DNA of 64,000 nucleotides from Pezicula radicicola (taxonomy: Eukaryota > Ascomycota > Leotiomycetes > Helotiales > Dermateaceae): the NCBI GenBank assembly GCA_003008705.1, contig PDUO01000040.1:418604-482603 (forward strand), given 5' to 3'. Under the pieces are notes generated by a model that worked only from the letters and a program-made list of their open reading frames with translations, made no database searches and was not told the origin of the DNA. Positions 1 through 11,423 of the stretch are shown here, piece after piece. Position numbers and translations under genes: made by a program. Within the stretch, counting starts at the first letter, position 1; each line of letters starts with the position of its first letter.

Positions 1-515
1 GCACAAAGGACTGGAAAAGCGGTCTTACACCTGAAGAAATCAAGAAGAAGGAGACAGAAATGATCAGACAATGCGGCCATTCCGATAGCAACTGGGTAGA
101 GAAGACAAAGCCACCACTATTTTGGTAGCCCATATCTAACAGCCCCATCAAACGCAAGCTTGCTGAGATAAAGGCCGCTCTTGGAGCAGGAGCTGATCTG
201 AATGAGAGAGACTATGAATTAGATTATAGGAGGAATGGTGGTCGACCACTAGATTTTTGTCTAGATGAGTCTCTGGGTCAGATTGCTGGAGAATCTATTA
301 TCATGTTCAGGTTATTAAGCTGCTGCTTGAGTATGGCGCTGATCCAAGACTGGACCCCGTACCTGAGATGAAGGGGATGATTGGGTGCCCACCATCGCCT
401 GTTGAGTGTACGAGGTAGTCGGCTAAGGGGATGACTACAGAGGAACCTATGAGGGAGTTTTATCGGGAGGCATAAAAGGTGTTGAAAGAGGCTGCGAATA
501 GACTTGATAGTGAGT
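1..515 (+). pseudogene. Decayed ankyrin-repeat gene fragment
   Basis: Reading the plus strand shows pieces of ankyrin repeat in more than one frame. A stretch at about 140-300 encodes an IKAALGAGADLNERD-type helix pair followed by GGRPLDFCLDES. After a frame change near 303-306 comes VIKLLLEYGADPRLDP (about 305-370). In-frame stops interrupt both parts, near 128 and again near 418 and 475. No start codon or intact frame joins them. The repeated LLL-x-GAD pattern is diagnostic of ankyrin repeats, but nothing about partner or function can be inferred. The fragment runs off the left edge, so part of the gene may lie outside the window. Confidence 0.55.
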
Positions 516-758
516 GATATTGTATCTGATAAATGGTTTGGTTCTCCCCGCGTTATTAGGGTGAGCAAAATGCATCGATTAATTGTCTACGGGACATAAT
601 ATCGCGTTTATCTCACCCTACTGAACTTCGTAGAATAGACCTGAGAGAAGACGGTACCGGAAAAGTGAGTCTGAGTGCTGGAAGCATCGATATTCGGGTG
701 TATAAAAGAAGGTTTCCTCACCAGTTACGTCTTGGGTACGAAGTAGTAGCGTCAAATT

Positions 759-977
759 TCGTGGTAGTGGCTCGCTTATATCGTGGTAGTGGCTCGCTAA
801 TGTCGTGGTAGTGGCTCGCTTCCATCTCGCCTGGCATTAAGGTTCGTGGTAGTGGCTCGCCTCCCCTCGCCTCACATTGTAAGAGCTCGCGTATTTTGTG
901 GTAGTGGCTCGCCTCGAATTAAGGTTCGTGGTAGTGGCTCGCTGCACTCTGTGATAGGATCAGATTTCGTGGTAGTG
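759..977 (+). repeat. 17-bp direct repeat, six full copies plus one partial
   Basis: The word TCGTGGTAGTGGCTCGC, or a one-base variant, starts at 759, 781, 803, 844, 896 (TTGTGG variant) and 926. A truncated copy starts at 967. Start-to-start distances are 22, 22, 41, 52, 30 and 41 bp, so this is not a simple tandem array. Two copies (844 and 926) also share the upstream extension ATTAAGGT. No open frame runs through the block. Confidence 0.9.
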
Positions 978-1926
978 CTAAAGGTTAATTTTGAGGGCTG
1001 ATAGATTCTGTGCCTCCTTAACATCTGCTTGCGTAGATTGCAATTGCCTGCCTCTGCCCTATCGAGGCAGAGCTTCCCCTTCTCAAGCCTTTCTCTTATT
1101 TATCTTCACAGTACTGAGATCTTGTTTGCAAATATGAGGAAGCTGTCGATTCTATGCGTAGCTACGTACCTTGTTTTCTCATCTCGTTAGGAATGAGAAA
1201 CCGGCAAGTACATTCCTGAACAGTTTCATAATTAAAAACAGTCAACCCTTTTTCCTCCTCCCTTTGTACCAGTCGGGTCAAATACACCCTGGCGGCAACA
1301 ATTTCCGATATCTTGAAGCTGTAAGCGGTTCTTGTTGAGAGGCTATTGGGGTATTATGATTAATGATCAAGATAATTGGAGCCGGGCCACAGGGAAGACT
1401 CAAATCGCTGCAAGCTAGTAGGAATCCAAACTTCCAAAGCTTATGGTGTGTTCGGTCAGTCTTAGGTTTGGGAGCTTGAGAGTCCTTTGGTGGACACAAT
1501 TGCAGGTATTGCATAGTAGTTGGCGGTTACTATGTAGTAGAAAGGGTCATTGACTTAACGAGTCCGTACTTCTACTTGCGGAGACAGCAAGAGTTTATAG
1601 TTCCATCTATCACAAACCTATAATTTAAAACGAACAGAAAGGAGTTAAGTTTAGATTATGGAGGAGTAGAGGGCCAGGGAGGGCTAGTGAGACGGCCAGA
1701 TGGACCAAAGGGTTATGCAGGACCGAGGGGAGTGTCCTGAGGATTTGACTGATCTGGATTTACTCTAAGACTTTATACCTGCTGACTAGGTCCTGTATTT
1801 TATTAATCCATCCATCCATCCATCCACCCACCCATCCACAATACCTGACGTACAAGCTAAAGAATGAACCAATTGATCTACGCCCACGTTTTATTACTGT
1901 ACTCCGCCTAAATACCACGAGAAACC
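978..1926. other. Intergenic, no gene seen
   Basis: No convincing coding region was found. A (CCAT)n-like microsatellite lies at about 1806-1838. The remainder is unremarkable intergenic sequence downstream of the convergent membrane-protein gene. Confidence 0.6.
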
Positions 1927-3314
1927 TCATCCACGGGACAGCAACTCTACATCATCCTCAGTCTGCTCTGCATCTGATTGTGGTTGTTCTGAACCCTTCT
2001 GAATCTTCCATTCCCAGACTGTGTTGGAGCAAGAAATCGCGAGCAAAATTCCTGAAAGAAGAGAAACTAGTTGATCTGTATCCCAAATGCTGTCTTCTGG
2101 ATTGGGATTCGCCTGCCATCCAGAATTAGAGACCCAAGTTCTGGCCTGACCAATCTTTACCCAGCACCAGATTGCGATTACGGTCGGTGCAATTGTAACG
2201 AAGATCCAGCAAATAGTGATCAAAACGCCATCCCACTTGTTTATCCAAGTCTCCACGATGGCATTGTCTTCCCCGTGCCGACCATCCATTCTGCGGGATA
2301 CAGAAGCCAAATGTGCACATAGAAAAATAGCCCCCAAGAAACCGGCAAAGACGATCTCCGCGGGAAATCCTAATGAATTAATTGATGCGTGCATGGTATT
2401 AGGTTCCTTGTTAAGCTGGCTCTTGACTTCATCGTAGAGGTCTTTTTCCAGTACACAGGCAACCGGGAGAAGGATGAGGCTGTCGTTCGTGGAAGGAGAA
2501 GGTGGCCAGTCTGAAGGGTAGGAGGTCCCGGAAGAGGTTACTAGAACTACGATGCAGATATAGATTCCGGATGAGAGGATTAGTCTGAAAACTGCCGTAG
2601 GTATTGATCTCCAGTAGCTTCGAACTGCCGCTACTGAAAGCACGACAGACGAAAAGGAGATGAGCATTGCGTCAATTGTAGCTCTGAAGTGATATGCTGA
2701 TAATCCACACTTGCCTAGAGTGACGAAGTTCAGAGTTTGTGCGATCACAAGCACCATTTGAGTATCCGCAATTCCTAGCACAAGGGAGCGTACTACCTCC
2801 TGGATTTGGGAGTGATGGTTATGCGGATCTAAAGCATTTAGAAAGTGACGAGTAATGTGTATCCGGTTTCTAAATATTGCAAGATTTAGTCTCTGCCGTG
2901 AAATAGCGACTTAGGTAACGGTAGATCCAGAACATACCGTGAATTTGGCTTCAACTTTAGAATAAGCTTGTGAAACGCCCATCTAGGGACGAGTTCGAAT
3001 AGTACGACGCACAACATTACAAGAATTACCCCGAAGGTATAAGTAGTTCCAAGCCAAACCTATTTCTCGTTAATATATATTACTAATCTCGGGATAGAAA
3101 TATCTATTCATACTCCCAAACCAACTATGCCTGGTTCAGCTTTCAAGCTACCCCTTGAAAAGTTTCCAATGGATTGGAACTTGTTGGAGGAGTCGAACCG
3201 TATAGTGCAAGCTTCCGAAAGACTAAAATTTCCGGATCTGCGGGTGCTGCGGACATTGAAAGCAAAACCGCCTTGCGGTAGAGGCTGGAAAATATCAAAA
3301 TTAATTCCGATCAT
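1927..3314 (-). CDS. Multi-pass membrane protein of unknown function
   Basis: Spliced model: 3114-3314, 2938-3059, 1927-2890 (minus), 428 aa. Both introns are GT-AG (3060-3113 with a GTATGA donor; 2891-2937 with a GTATGT donor), and splicing keeps one frame. The extracellular-looking N-terminus ends in PGIVGLGVW, which resembles the DP-D-(I/V)-AG-(I/P)-GV segment preceding the first helix in a large fungal family of uncharacterised membrane proteins. This is followed by a TM helix (FGVILVMLCVVLFELV) and about six further hydrophobic segments, including LISFSSVVLSVAAV, IVFAGFLGAIFLCAH and VLITICWIFVTIAP. The C-terminus is an acidic cytosolic tail (EQTEDDVELLSRG). The ATG at 3314 is the only start for exon 1. 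Plus-strand open frames opposite this gene are shadows. No biochemical function is known to me for the family. Confidence 0.75.
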
Positions 3315-4733
3315 AGTGAACGGTTGACAGGCCTGATCAATCCTGGATAAATGAGGGGCAAATTCTAGATGATACTAATCAGAAAGAGGAAAAGCGAATA
3401 TATAGCTAACTGGTCAGGCTGTAGTCTGGACAGCTAACCGCCCCCCGGATGGAATTCAAAGCAAGCGCTAAGCATCATATCAAAAGAAATCAATTATTCA
3501 GCTACTATATCAGCCGCAAATTAATGGCTTGTATTGAAAACTATATGGTTGGTGCTATTAGCGCCGCACCCTCACACGATATATTAACAGGGCGGAAGAA
3601 ATAGACTCACCATTCCATCTGAGCCTCTTGTTATTCTACCGTACCTACGTATGCAAGCCGGCCGCAATAAGGCGGCTGCGGCAGACTCCTCACATCTTGC
3701 CTTGCCGTTTGAGCGAAGAACAGCTAGCAAAATACACGTTCACTTTCAGCCTTGCATTGATTTCATACTATATTTGAACCCGCGCCACGGGTAGAATTCT
3801 ATACATAGGTACCGATATTGTTACTCAGGCGTCTCCTACTGTATTTCTGGTGCTGTGCTGGGATACGATTAGAACAGCATCAGTTAACAAGGTATCAACT
3901 TCATCTCTACTGATGTACAGTACGCCGCCACCACTAACTAGCAGTATATCTACTTAAACTTCTGGTAGGCTAATTATATTTATTCTATATTGTAAAGGAG
4001 AGTACAGTATAGAGTTCTGTAATAGTAAATCTCAGATTAAACTAAGATTTCTTAAATTAAAACATTATTTTTATTATTTTATAACTATTAGTTAGTTTAA
4101 CTTTAGAAGCTAGTTCTTAAAAACTTCTAATATATTATTATATGGAAGGGAGGAAAAACTCTATGCACTCGCTTAATTCCTAACAGTAGCGACATCTAGC
4201 AATAAGGTTCACTTTGAACATGCGATTTCTAATCACAGTTTCTAAGCTACTAAGATAGGCGATGAGTTATCGTATGTTGCTACACGATGGGAAAAGAGAT
4301 GTCTTATTGATACGGTGGGGGTTTGGAGATTGTATCTGGAGGTGCAGGTTTGGTACGCAGGCGCAGATTGAGTGTCGCTTGAGACAAAATGAAGATCATG
4401 GATGTTGGTTTGCACTTGCAATCAGGTAGGTTAGCTTACAGAGTCAACGGTAGCAGGCCTCTTACTACTTCGTATGTATATTCAATTATACCGGCAAGCT
4501 GATTGTGACGTTCTTGATGGTGTAAAATGCGTTGATATGATCAACAAACTTCATGTATATCGTAATGATTATGAAGATACCGCGACATATCCTACAAGAA
4601 TGCCTGATCCAAATGCAAAATTCGTGGTTCCGCCGTCAACACCTTTGCTAGGCCCGAATCATTGAAACCCCAACGCCAACCGCTACCCATTTTTTAAAGG
4701 AAGATTTTGCTGTCTTTCCAAAACCCCATCCAT
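3315..4733. other. Intergenic with an AT-rich block
   Basis: No supported gene. About 3960-4150 is strongly AT-rich with many TA dinucleotides, as in RIP-mutated repeats. A 63-codon open frame at 4474-4665 has no recognisable similarity or signal peptide and is not called. Confidence 0.55.
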
Positions 4734-5993
4734 CTAGAAGTATCCAATAAAAGTAAATCCAACCAAAAGTAATAGTGTGGTGTAGAAAGCGCCCGAGGTA
4801 AAAGGCGGTGTTGCGAGAGGTGTACCAGTACTGTTGTAAAGTAACGCTGGGGTACCCGTCACATTGACATCTTCATCAACACTGCAGACCACCTTGCAAC
4901 CAGGGGCATGGCTCTTTCTCTTGCTCAAGAATCCGCCAGCACCACTCTCATCTCTGCTTTCGATGCTATCTCCAGTTGACGACTCTGAGGAACCACCATA
5001 ACTACCACTCGTATTATAAACGACCTCCATCCACTGTAACTGTAGAAATGCTGCATCATGCGTAGACATATTGCCCGTCCAGCTCCCACCATCACTCCAC
5101 ATATTGATGATCAGCCCTGCCGGATCCTTCGGTGCCTGATATGTGATATTGGCTACGCTGGTCCCATCAACATACCAGCTTGTCTTTCCAGGGGTCCAGT
5201 CCATTCTATACACCATCCACTGAGTCCAATCGATATCTCCGGGATTTGTAGCATTCGATGTCGCCTCGACCAATACATCACCCTTCGCATTGTTACTCGG
5301 CTGATTCGTGTACTGCACAACATTCCGAGGACCCGAGGTCAAAATCTCGATATCAGCTTCCTGCACTGTCATGGGGTCATCATTGGTCGGCGCAAGATAG
5401 GTAAAGAGGCCAGCGCATGCTCCTGAGGACCCTATGACTCGAGCCATGAAACGGGCTGAGAGGTGTAGGTAATTCTGTTCGGTCGAATCTATCTCGGCTG
5501 CAGATTGAAACTTCGGTTGACGTGAGGTACGGAGGGTTAGGTAGGTGGAGTAGTCGGAGGCGTCATCGGTAGACTTCTCTATTTGCGATATGGGTTAGCA
5601 ACGACTGGGGAATCTGCAGAGAATCTGCGACCAACCAATGTAGACATTATTAGCAGAGTTGATCATCAGTACTGTCGCATCCGAGCCATCAGACCCTATT
5701 GAGTCGCTGTTGTTCCACGACTGGACGTTCCAATCTGCGTTCCATTGATCGGTCGTGAAGTAATCGCTCGTCGGAAAGGCGTTGGTTGTGCCGGTGCCAT
5801 TGGTGATGACTGCTGGTACTGCCCCCGAGGCTAGAGAGGGATCGATATTTCGGAAGTCCTGGAAACGATGGTAGAGGAAGTAATTTGCAGAAGAGCCATT
5901 CGTGCGGAAACAGGAGCATTCATCGCCATTATCGGTTTGTGCTGACGCTAGGAGTGAGAAGGAGAGGAGCGTGGCGGCTGAGAGAAGAGCCAT
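4734..5993 (-). CDS. GPI-anchored glycoside hydrolase family 16 protein
   Basis: Spliced model: 5636-5993 and 4734-5578 (minus), 400 aa. The intron 5579-5635 has a GTTGGT donor and a GCTAAC branch. The protein starts with a secretion signal (MALLSAATLLSFSLLASAQ), followed by GDECSCFRTNG and YFLYHRFQDFR, typical of a fungal GH16 subgroup. The concanavalin-like fold contains the catalytic signature EADIE (residues about 193-197; nucleophile and acid/base glutamates with the intervening Asp). Later come WTPGKTSWYVDG and INMWSDGGSWTG, which line the GH16 cleft. A Ser/Gly-rich linker and a terminal hydrophobic segment (LLLLVGFTFIGYF) suggest a GPI anchor. Such proteins act at the cell wall on beta-glucans or related polymers; the exact substrate cannot be read from sequence. 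Confidence 0.9.
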
Positions 5994-8015
5994 GGCGTGA
6001 AGGATGGCGGAGGAGTGCTAGAGTAGTGCACTATATGGCGAGCAAGCCGGCAAGGGAGAGCGCGCTCAGCTGCAACAGCAAAAGTAAAAGCAAATATGAT
6101 ATGATGTGATTTGTCCAAGTGCGGATGGTGGTCCTGGAGGTGTAACTATTCACCTAGGATGAATCACAACTCGAAGCAGGGCAATGAAAGATGCATCGCC
6201 AGCAGCAGCATTCGAATAGGGAAGAAGATGAAAACAATAAGGATAGTAGTAGAGGCCAGAAGAGAGACAAGGGGAGAAGAATAGTTGAGAGCTCTGAAAG
6301 AAAGCAAATAATATCTCGTATTACCAATACAATTATAATACAATACAACACAATGGAATGGGTACAATGGGGTAGAACAAATAATGGAGGCCTGTTTCAT
6401 GGCTCAAGCAATAAGCAATAGCGGCTTACTTTTGTGCGGCAATAGCCAGTGCGCTGGAAAGCTTGGTGGCTCGTAAAGGTCTTGAAGGATGCTTTTTTAG
6501 GTCGTGCTTATGTTTGTTGGTTGCGAGACCTTGAAACGAATCCTGGCTGATCGAAACACAAATCACAGTCAGCCTCGCGCTTGGTTCCTGGCGCTAGGCC
6601 AAAGGAAGAGAGCCAAGGATTTCTCAATCCTGGATGATCTGCAGCATCATACCGCCTACTACGATGAGATCTCCCAGTTCACTACCTTATTCACACGACA
6701 TTCATCTCAGACCCGAGTCTGCAGCTGCGATTTTGCACTAAGATTTATATAGGAATTATATATAACGGTATAATAGTAAGCTTCGAAGAGAGGTGTAGGC
6801 ACGAGTGATCCGAAGCACGACCTCTTCGGGGCAGAAATAAGTGGTCGAAATTGACACAGGCAACAACGCCAAAAAGGAATTGCATTATATGCACATTATT
6901 TACCTAGAGTTTTGGCAATAAAATAGACCAAGGGATAATTTAGTATATTTATAATAGCTATACAAAAATCCTATATAATCTTGGGAGACTAGGAGGGCAA
7001 ATAACAAAGTATTAGATGTAGATTTGGCACGATGGCCTGTGCCTCAAATCGCCCACTTATTTCTGCCCTGAGAGCACGACCTCCCGCTATATCCCTGTTT
7101 TACGCTACCTATATAAGTGGGTTTCTACGGTACGAAGACAGAGGTGTTAGGTAAGTAACGGCTATTCAGGACCTTGTCAACGGCTCAGTATCGCGAGTTT
7201 AGTATGTGCAATTGCGAATATTCGGGTGGCGGGAGGTACATGTTTTCCAGAAAGTAGGCAACAAGAAAACAAATTGCAACATCTTAATCGTATAATATCT
7301 CAATTGTATGCTAAGGCCGCCCAAAAGACGCGCCTTATTCTCTTTAAAAAGTCCCTCTAGTAAAGAAGCCATAGGTTCTGTTAGACTAAAAGCTAAGAAG
7401 TTAAAGTAGAGGTAGGGTTAATTTTAGCTATTAAGTGCCCTAGCCTAAAGTAGGTGGTGCTAAACTTAGAAGGTTGAACACTATAGTCTTAAATTATAAA
7501 ATAAATTGGAGTAGATTAAGAAGTTTCAGCTATAAACTAAACCGTATAAAATTACAGACTACAACTTATACAACCACTGTTCTTATTTCCACCTCCATTA
7601 CAAAGAAATGTAAACATATGACCGTAGTTGAACTAATAGCTATCTGCGAATGAAATAACTCAAGAAATGGTATCGGAATCTCATAGAGCTCTTCGAATCT
7701 CGCCCCTCCACGAAAAAAAAAAAAAGGTGGCATACTAAGCGAACATAAAAAAACACATGAAAAGAATCGCTCCGGCCGTGTTTTCTCACGGCTCCCCATC
7801 CTCGTAAATTAAAACCCTGGTGTTACTCGTCGCTTACTGCCCTTACATATGATGAACCACAGGCTTGGTTTCGAATTTAAGAATTAGATCGTTAACGTTA
7901 AAGATAATGCGGGAAATGATTGTCCTTTCAAAACCACTGACTCGACTTCATCTGAGTACCAAGAATGGCAATGACCGAAGCAAGATCACTTTTCTTCCGG
8001 TGCTCTTTGAACCAC
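5994..8015. other. Intergenic, upstream of the GH16 gene
   Basis: No gene is supported. The first part is purine-rich promoter-like DNA upstream of the GH16 gene. A TIR element occupies 6825-7072. AT-rich sequence follows at about 7300-7560, and a poly-A run lies near 7710. Short open frames here lack coding signatures. Confidence 0.55.
6825..7072. mobile_element. MITE-like element with about 35-bp TIRs and an 11-bp target duplication
   Basis: The two ends are inverted copies. The left end reads TTCGGGGCAGAAATAAGTGG and the right end, read inward, CTCAGGGCAGAAATAAGTGG. Similarity continues for about 35 bp to CACAGGC. The 11-bp word AGCACGACCTC flanks both sides (6814-6824 and 7073-7083) and fits a target-site duplication. 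The 248-bp length has no coding capacity. An 11-bp duplication points to a Mutator-like (MULE) transposase as the mobiliser; that assignment is inference. Confidence 0.75.
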
Positions 8016-11000
8016 TCAAATCATCCCCATCCTTTCAGGAGAATTTCGCAAATACCCCATGTGATCGTACAACCTCGATCGATCAGGTGAGCTCCTCAAA
8101 AATCCCGCTTCATCGTATAAGCCCAAGCTTTCGGGTCGACTTGGGGGTGCCGCTTCCTTCTTGGGGCTCATTCTCCCGTTTTCTTGCCCTAAGAGCCCCT
8201 CATGGCTTTCACTGACACCCTCTTGGGAAATGCCCAAATTTTCCCACTTGGGCGGCGTCCGTGGTGTTGGCATCTCCATCTTGCTCTCACGCTGGTTGCG
8301 AACACCACTTAGGGGTGCCTTGACCATGGCGTCTGACCATCTCTTTCCGTCCGTAGCTGGAGTTTTTTGTCGGCGGATTGGGCTTCGGCGTAGTCCTGAA
8401 TTTGAATTTGAAGCTGGAGTTCGATTGAGGTGGTTGGGATGATCGACGTCTTGAATGCGCACTCGAGTTCGAGTTGCACGGTCATGGTCTGGCAGGAGGA
8501 GGTGCGAGGATTCGATGACGGTTGACTGCCCTGCAGGTGAGAGGATAGGATATTTTAATGAATGGATGTTGAGACCTTTCGGCGGTGTCGTACTTTTTGC
8601 TCCCCCTGATGGAGACGTCGCTTCCGGCCTCTTTTTCTTGAGAACGCGAATGGGGGTGAGTTCACCCCCAGAGAAAAAGTCTGTCGGATCGTAGACTGTC
8701 TCGTATTTATCGTCGTCTTGCATTTCATTCCCAGCTTCCTCAGCCTTCTTAATCTCCTGCTCCACCTTCTCACTCACGCGACTCCTTAACATGGAATCCC
8801 GGATGGACATACCAGGGCGGCGCTTGCTTGGAGAGATACCTGATGGAAGACCTGATCCAAGGTTGAGGTAGTGTTTGCTCGCACGGCTGGGTCGTTCCTT
8901 TCCAGCTCTTTTGCTGGGACTTGGAGTGCGGTTTATGCTGCGACCCCGAATAGAGGAAAGTGTCGGTGATGTTTCTAAAGTTTCTGAGCGTGGTGATGTT
9001 TCTGCTATACTGCTGATGGCAGAGACGTCAGAATTCATGCGTCGAAGCATGCAAATTTGGGTTTCCATTGTGATTCCTGTCTTTGGAGGCTCTTTGCGTG
9101 GACCGTGAAGCCCATGAAGGTGGGAGTTTCGAGGAGTACTGAGCAAAGAAGGAGTAGGGGAAGCAGGAGGAGATATGTTCACTGATGGGGGCCGGAGAGG
9201 CGAGTGAGGAGGCGAAGGCGGGATTAGCTTTGGAATCCTGCTAATGGAGAATTTCGGACGTGGGAAGGATGACCTATTTTCAGATTTTTCTTCCTCTTTC
9301 GCGACAAAATCGCGCCTTCTGCGGCGTGAAGTAGCCTCAATCAATGAGGCGTTCTTGAAAAACTCGTCCTCGGAATTCGAACCTTCATCATAATAGTTAC
9401 ACATTGCAAGAGTGGATGAATAGCCCGGCGCAAGGTACAGAGCTCCTCCGGGGTCAATAGAAGACTCTTGCGCTTCGTCCAGCGCAGGCCGAGACATCTT
9501 CAGATTTGGGTTGAAGTCTGGTATCGAAGGAGGTCGGAAGAGGCTGATCTCGCGATTTGGAGAGCGTGACGGACTTGGTGGCGCTGATCGCACTTCAACA
9601 TCAGCAAGCTCCGCAGCAATGAATTTCTCGCCGCGAGGTAGCAGAGGTTTTGGTTTAAGCGCTGCCGTCCCTGGGGAATCTTCTTCAGGTGTCTCAAGTA
9701 CCATGTCTACACTCCGACGTTTGGGCAAAACAGACACACGCCTTGTGTTGGATCTTTTCTGACCAATTGCTTTTCTTCTCGACCCAGAAGTCTTAATAAT
9801 TTGGTGAGCCTTGGCCTCTTGAGGTGCCCACTGAAATGGATTTGATTGAGTTTCTACTTGAGATAGGAGTGGTGATGGTGCAAGTTTTGACTTATTAGGT
9901 GGAGTTTGCTCATTGCCTGACACATCTCGTAGAGGGGAAGACGTCGAAACATAACTAGAAGGACGTTCTGGTGTTGCTTGCCCACCGAAGGTGGACTTGC
10001 GAATATATAGTGGTCGGGACAATGGGGTGGGTCCAACGGTTGGAGGTGTAGAGCTTTGTACAGAATAGCGGAATGGTTCGCTTTGCAGAGATACTCGTAT
10101 TGAATTTTTTCCACGTGGAGTTAAAGAATGGCGTCCAGTAAGTAGTAGCAACGAGTCGCGGTTTCCAAGGAGCATTGAATTGCGATTACCGAGTGCGCTC
10201 ACTGATGATCTGGCGTCCTTGTGCATCAGAGCCGATATTTCCGAAGAACCGCCCGAGGATACTCTCCCAGAGGAGATGCATACTTTGTGTCTCTGCTCAT
10301 TGCGCGTTCCTCGCTTACTTGGAGATGTAAGGGGAGCAGGTACAACCAGCTCCGGTGTGTCCTTACCACCACAAAGACTATCCTCTGAAGCAACCGAAAG
10401 GGCAGGTGACCTCGCTCGCTTTGGGGGTGGATTCCCTGCACTCTTTGCGACCTTTCTCCCTGGACTTGGGGTACTATTAATGTACCTTTCATAAATGGAG
10501 CTGTCAACTGAGCCATCATATGAACTAGGAACTGGTGTTATCGCCTTTTCGCGTCCTTCAGTGAGCTTCTCTGTTGGGCGTGGGGGCGATGGAAGTCGCT
10601 CTTTGGGTGGCGATCCAGGAAATGCTCCAATGGAACTCCTTGCTCTTGTTACAGAGTTTCTCTTCAGTCGTTGGGAAGTTGATCTCAAGATTGACGTAAG
10701 TTGGCTTTCTGACGTCGAGTGTCGCCTATCTGCCCTGACATCTTTAGTCTCGACTATCCTCGAGAAGGGTTGAGACTCTGGACTAGTAGTCGGGGTATCA
10801 AAGACGAGGTTCTGCCTAGAGGCTCGTGAACAGGTTCTGATTGGCCATTTTGGCGGATATCCATTTGGTGTGGTTGCTGCAGGATTATTTGAGGCAGGCA
10901 TATCAACGAGGCCTCCAAGCGGCAATCCTATGTACGGAGGCATATCCATATGAGACACTAACGGCCAAGAGTCTCTCATGCCGGAGATTCGAAACGTTGG

Positions 11001-11423
11001 TTTTTCTGGCGAAAGAGATCGTCTCTTCAGGATTTTGTTTAGTCGCGGTGTAGTAGGGCCTCCACGAGAGTCTTCTTTTGGCCAAGTACTTGCGACCCGT
11101 CTCTTACTTGGCGAACCTTGCAAGCTTGCCCGGCCAAGTGATTGTCGTCCTGACCATGCTTCAGGTTGTGTCATTTCCAACACCGTCCTGATATCCTTAC
11201 CAACATCTTGAGGTGCCTCGACCTCGCGGGATTCAACCTTCTTTTGTTGATGAACAGCCCTTGCAAAATACAGTCCGATAGCTGTCAGAATACCACAAAG
11301 AACAACGGCCCCAGCGACAGCGATCCCGACGATGACGGGCCCTGAAATTGCTGTAGATGTGGCGGCTGTGGGGGATTGTCTTCGTGCTATTGCGATAGCA
11401 TCCGGCATGGGCCTCGGCGACAT
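8016..11423 (-). CDS. Long, mostly disordered single-pass membrane protein
   Basis: One uninterrupted frame of 1135 aa starts at the ATG at 11423. The open frame extends two codons further, but only with a TTG. After a short Ser/Thr-rich N-terminus comes a single TM helix (residues about 29-54, VIVGIAVAGAVVLCGILTAIGLYF) and then a very long Ser/Pro/Arg-rich tail with many SPS, SPSKR and RTPP motifs that look like proline-directed kinase sites. The C-terminus repeats a short motif: LGLYDEAGFLRSSPDRS followed by YDHMGYLRNSPER. No enzymatic domain is visible. The topology suggests a plasma-membrane protein with a cytosolic scaffold-like tail. An upstream exon with a signal peptide cannot be excluded. 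The many opposite-strand open frames here are shadows. Confidence 0.75.
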   Translation of the reverse strand: MSPRPMPDAIAIARRQSPTAATSTAISGPVIVGIAVAGAVVLCGILTAIGLYFARAVHQQKKVESREVEAPQDVGKDIRTVLEMTQPEAWSGRQSLGRASLQGSPSKRRVASTWPKEDSRGGPTTPRLNKILKRRSLSPEKPTFRISGMRDSWPLVSHMDMPPYIGLPLGGLVDMPASNNPAATTPNGYPPKWPIRTCSRASRQNLVFDTPTTSPESQPFSRIVETKDVRADRRHSTSESQLTSILRSTSQRLKRNSVTRARSSIGAFPGSPPKERLPSPPRPTEKLTEGREKAITPVPSSYDGSVDSSIYERYINSTPSPGRKVAKSAGNPPPKRARSPALSVASEDSLCGGKDTPELVVPAPLTSPSKRGTRNEQRHKVCISSGRVSSGGSSEISALMHKDARSSVSALGNRNSMLLGNRDSLLLLTGRHSLTPRGKNSIRVSLQSEPFRYSVQSSTPPTVGPTPLSRPLYIRKSTFGGQATPERPSSYVSTSSPLRDVSGNEQTPPNKSKLAPSPLLSQVETQSNPFQWAPQEAKAHQIIKTSGSRRKAIGQKRSNTRRVSVLPKRRSVDMVLETPEEDSPGTAALKPKPLLPRGEKFIAAELADVEVRSAPPSPSRSPNREISLFRPPSIPDFNPNLKMSRPALDEAQESSIDPGGALYLAPGYSSTLAMCNYYDEGSNSEDEFFKNASLIEATSRRRRRDFVAKEEEKSENRSSFPRPKFSISRIPKLIPPSPPHSPLRPPSVNISPPASPTPSLLSTPRNSHLHGLHGPRKEPPKTGITMETQICMLRRMNSDVSAISSIAETSPRSETLETSPTLSSIRGRSINRTPSPSKRAGKERPSRASKHYLNLGSGLPSGISPSKRRPGMSIRDSMLRSRVSEKVEQEIKKAEEAGNEMQDDDKYETVYDPTDFFSGGELTPIRVLKKKRPEATSPSGGAKSTTPPKGLNIHSLKYPILSPAGQSTVIESSHLLLPDHDRATRTRVRIQDVDHPNHLNRTPASNSNSGLRRSPIRRQKTPATDGKRWSDAMVKAPLSGVRNQRESKMEMPTPRTPPKWENLGISQEGVSESHEGLLGQENGRMSPKKEAAPPSRPESLGLYDEAGFLRSSPDRSRLYDHMGYLRNSPERMGMI

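Noticed and set aside
759..977. CRISPR-like repeat array
   Set aside because: Spacing is irregular, the repeat is only 17 bp, and the DNA is clearly eukaryotic with introns and fungal families.
4474..4665. 63-codon open frame upstream of the GH16 gene end
   Set aside because: No signal peptide, domain or splice partner; probably random.
8161..11211. Many plus-strand open frames
   Set aside because: They lie opposite the long 8016-11423 gene, follow its codon periodicity in reverse, and show no domains.
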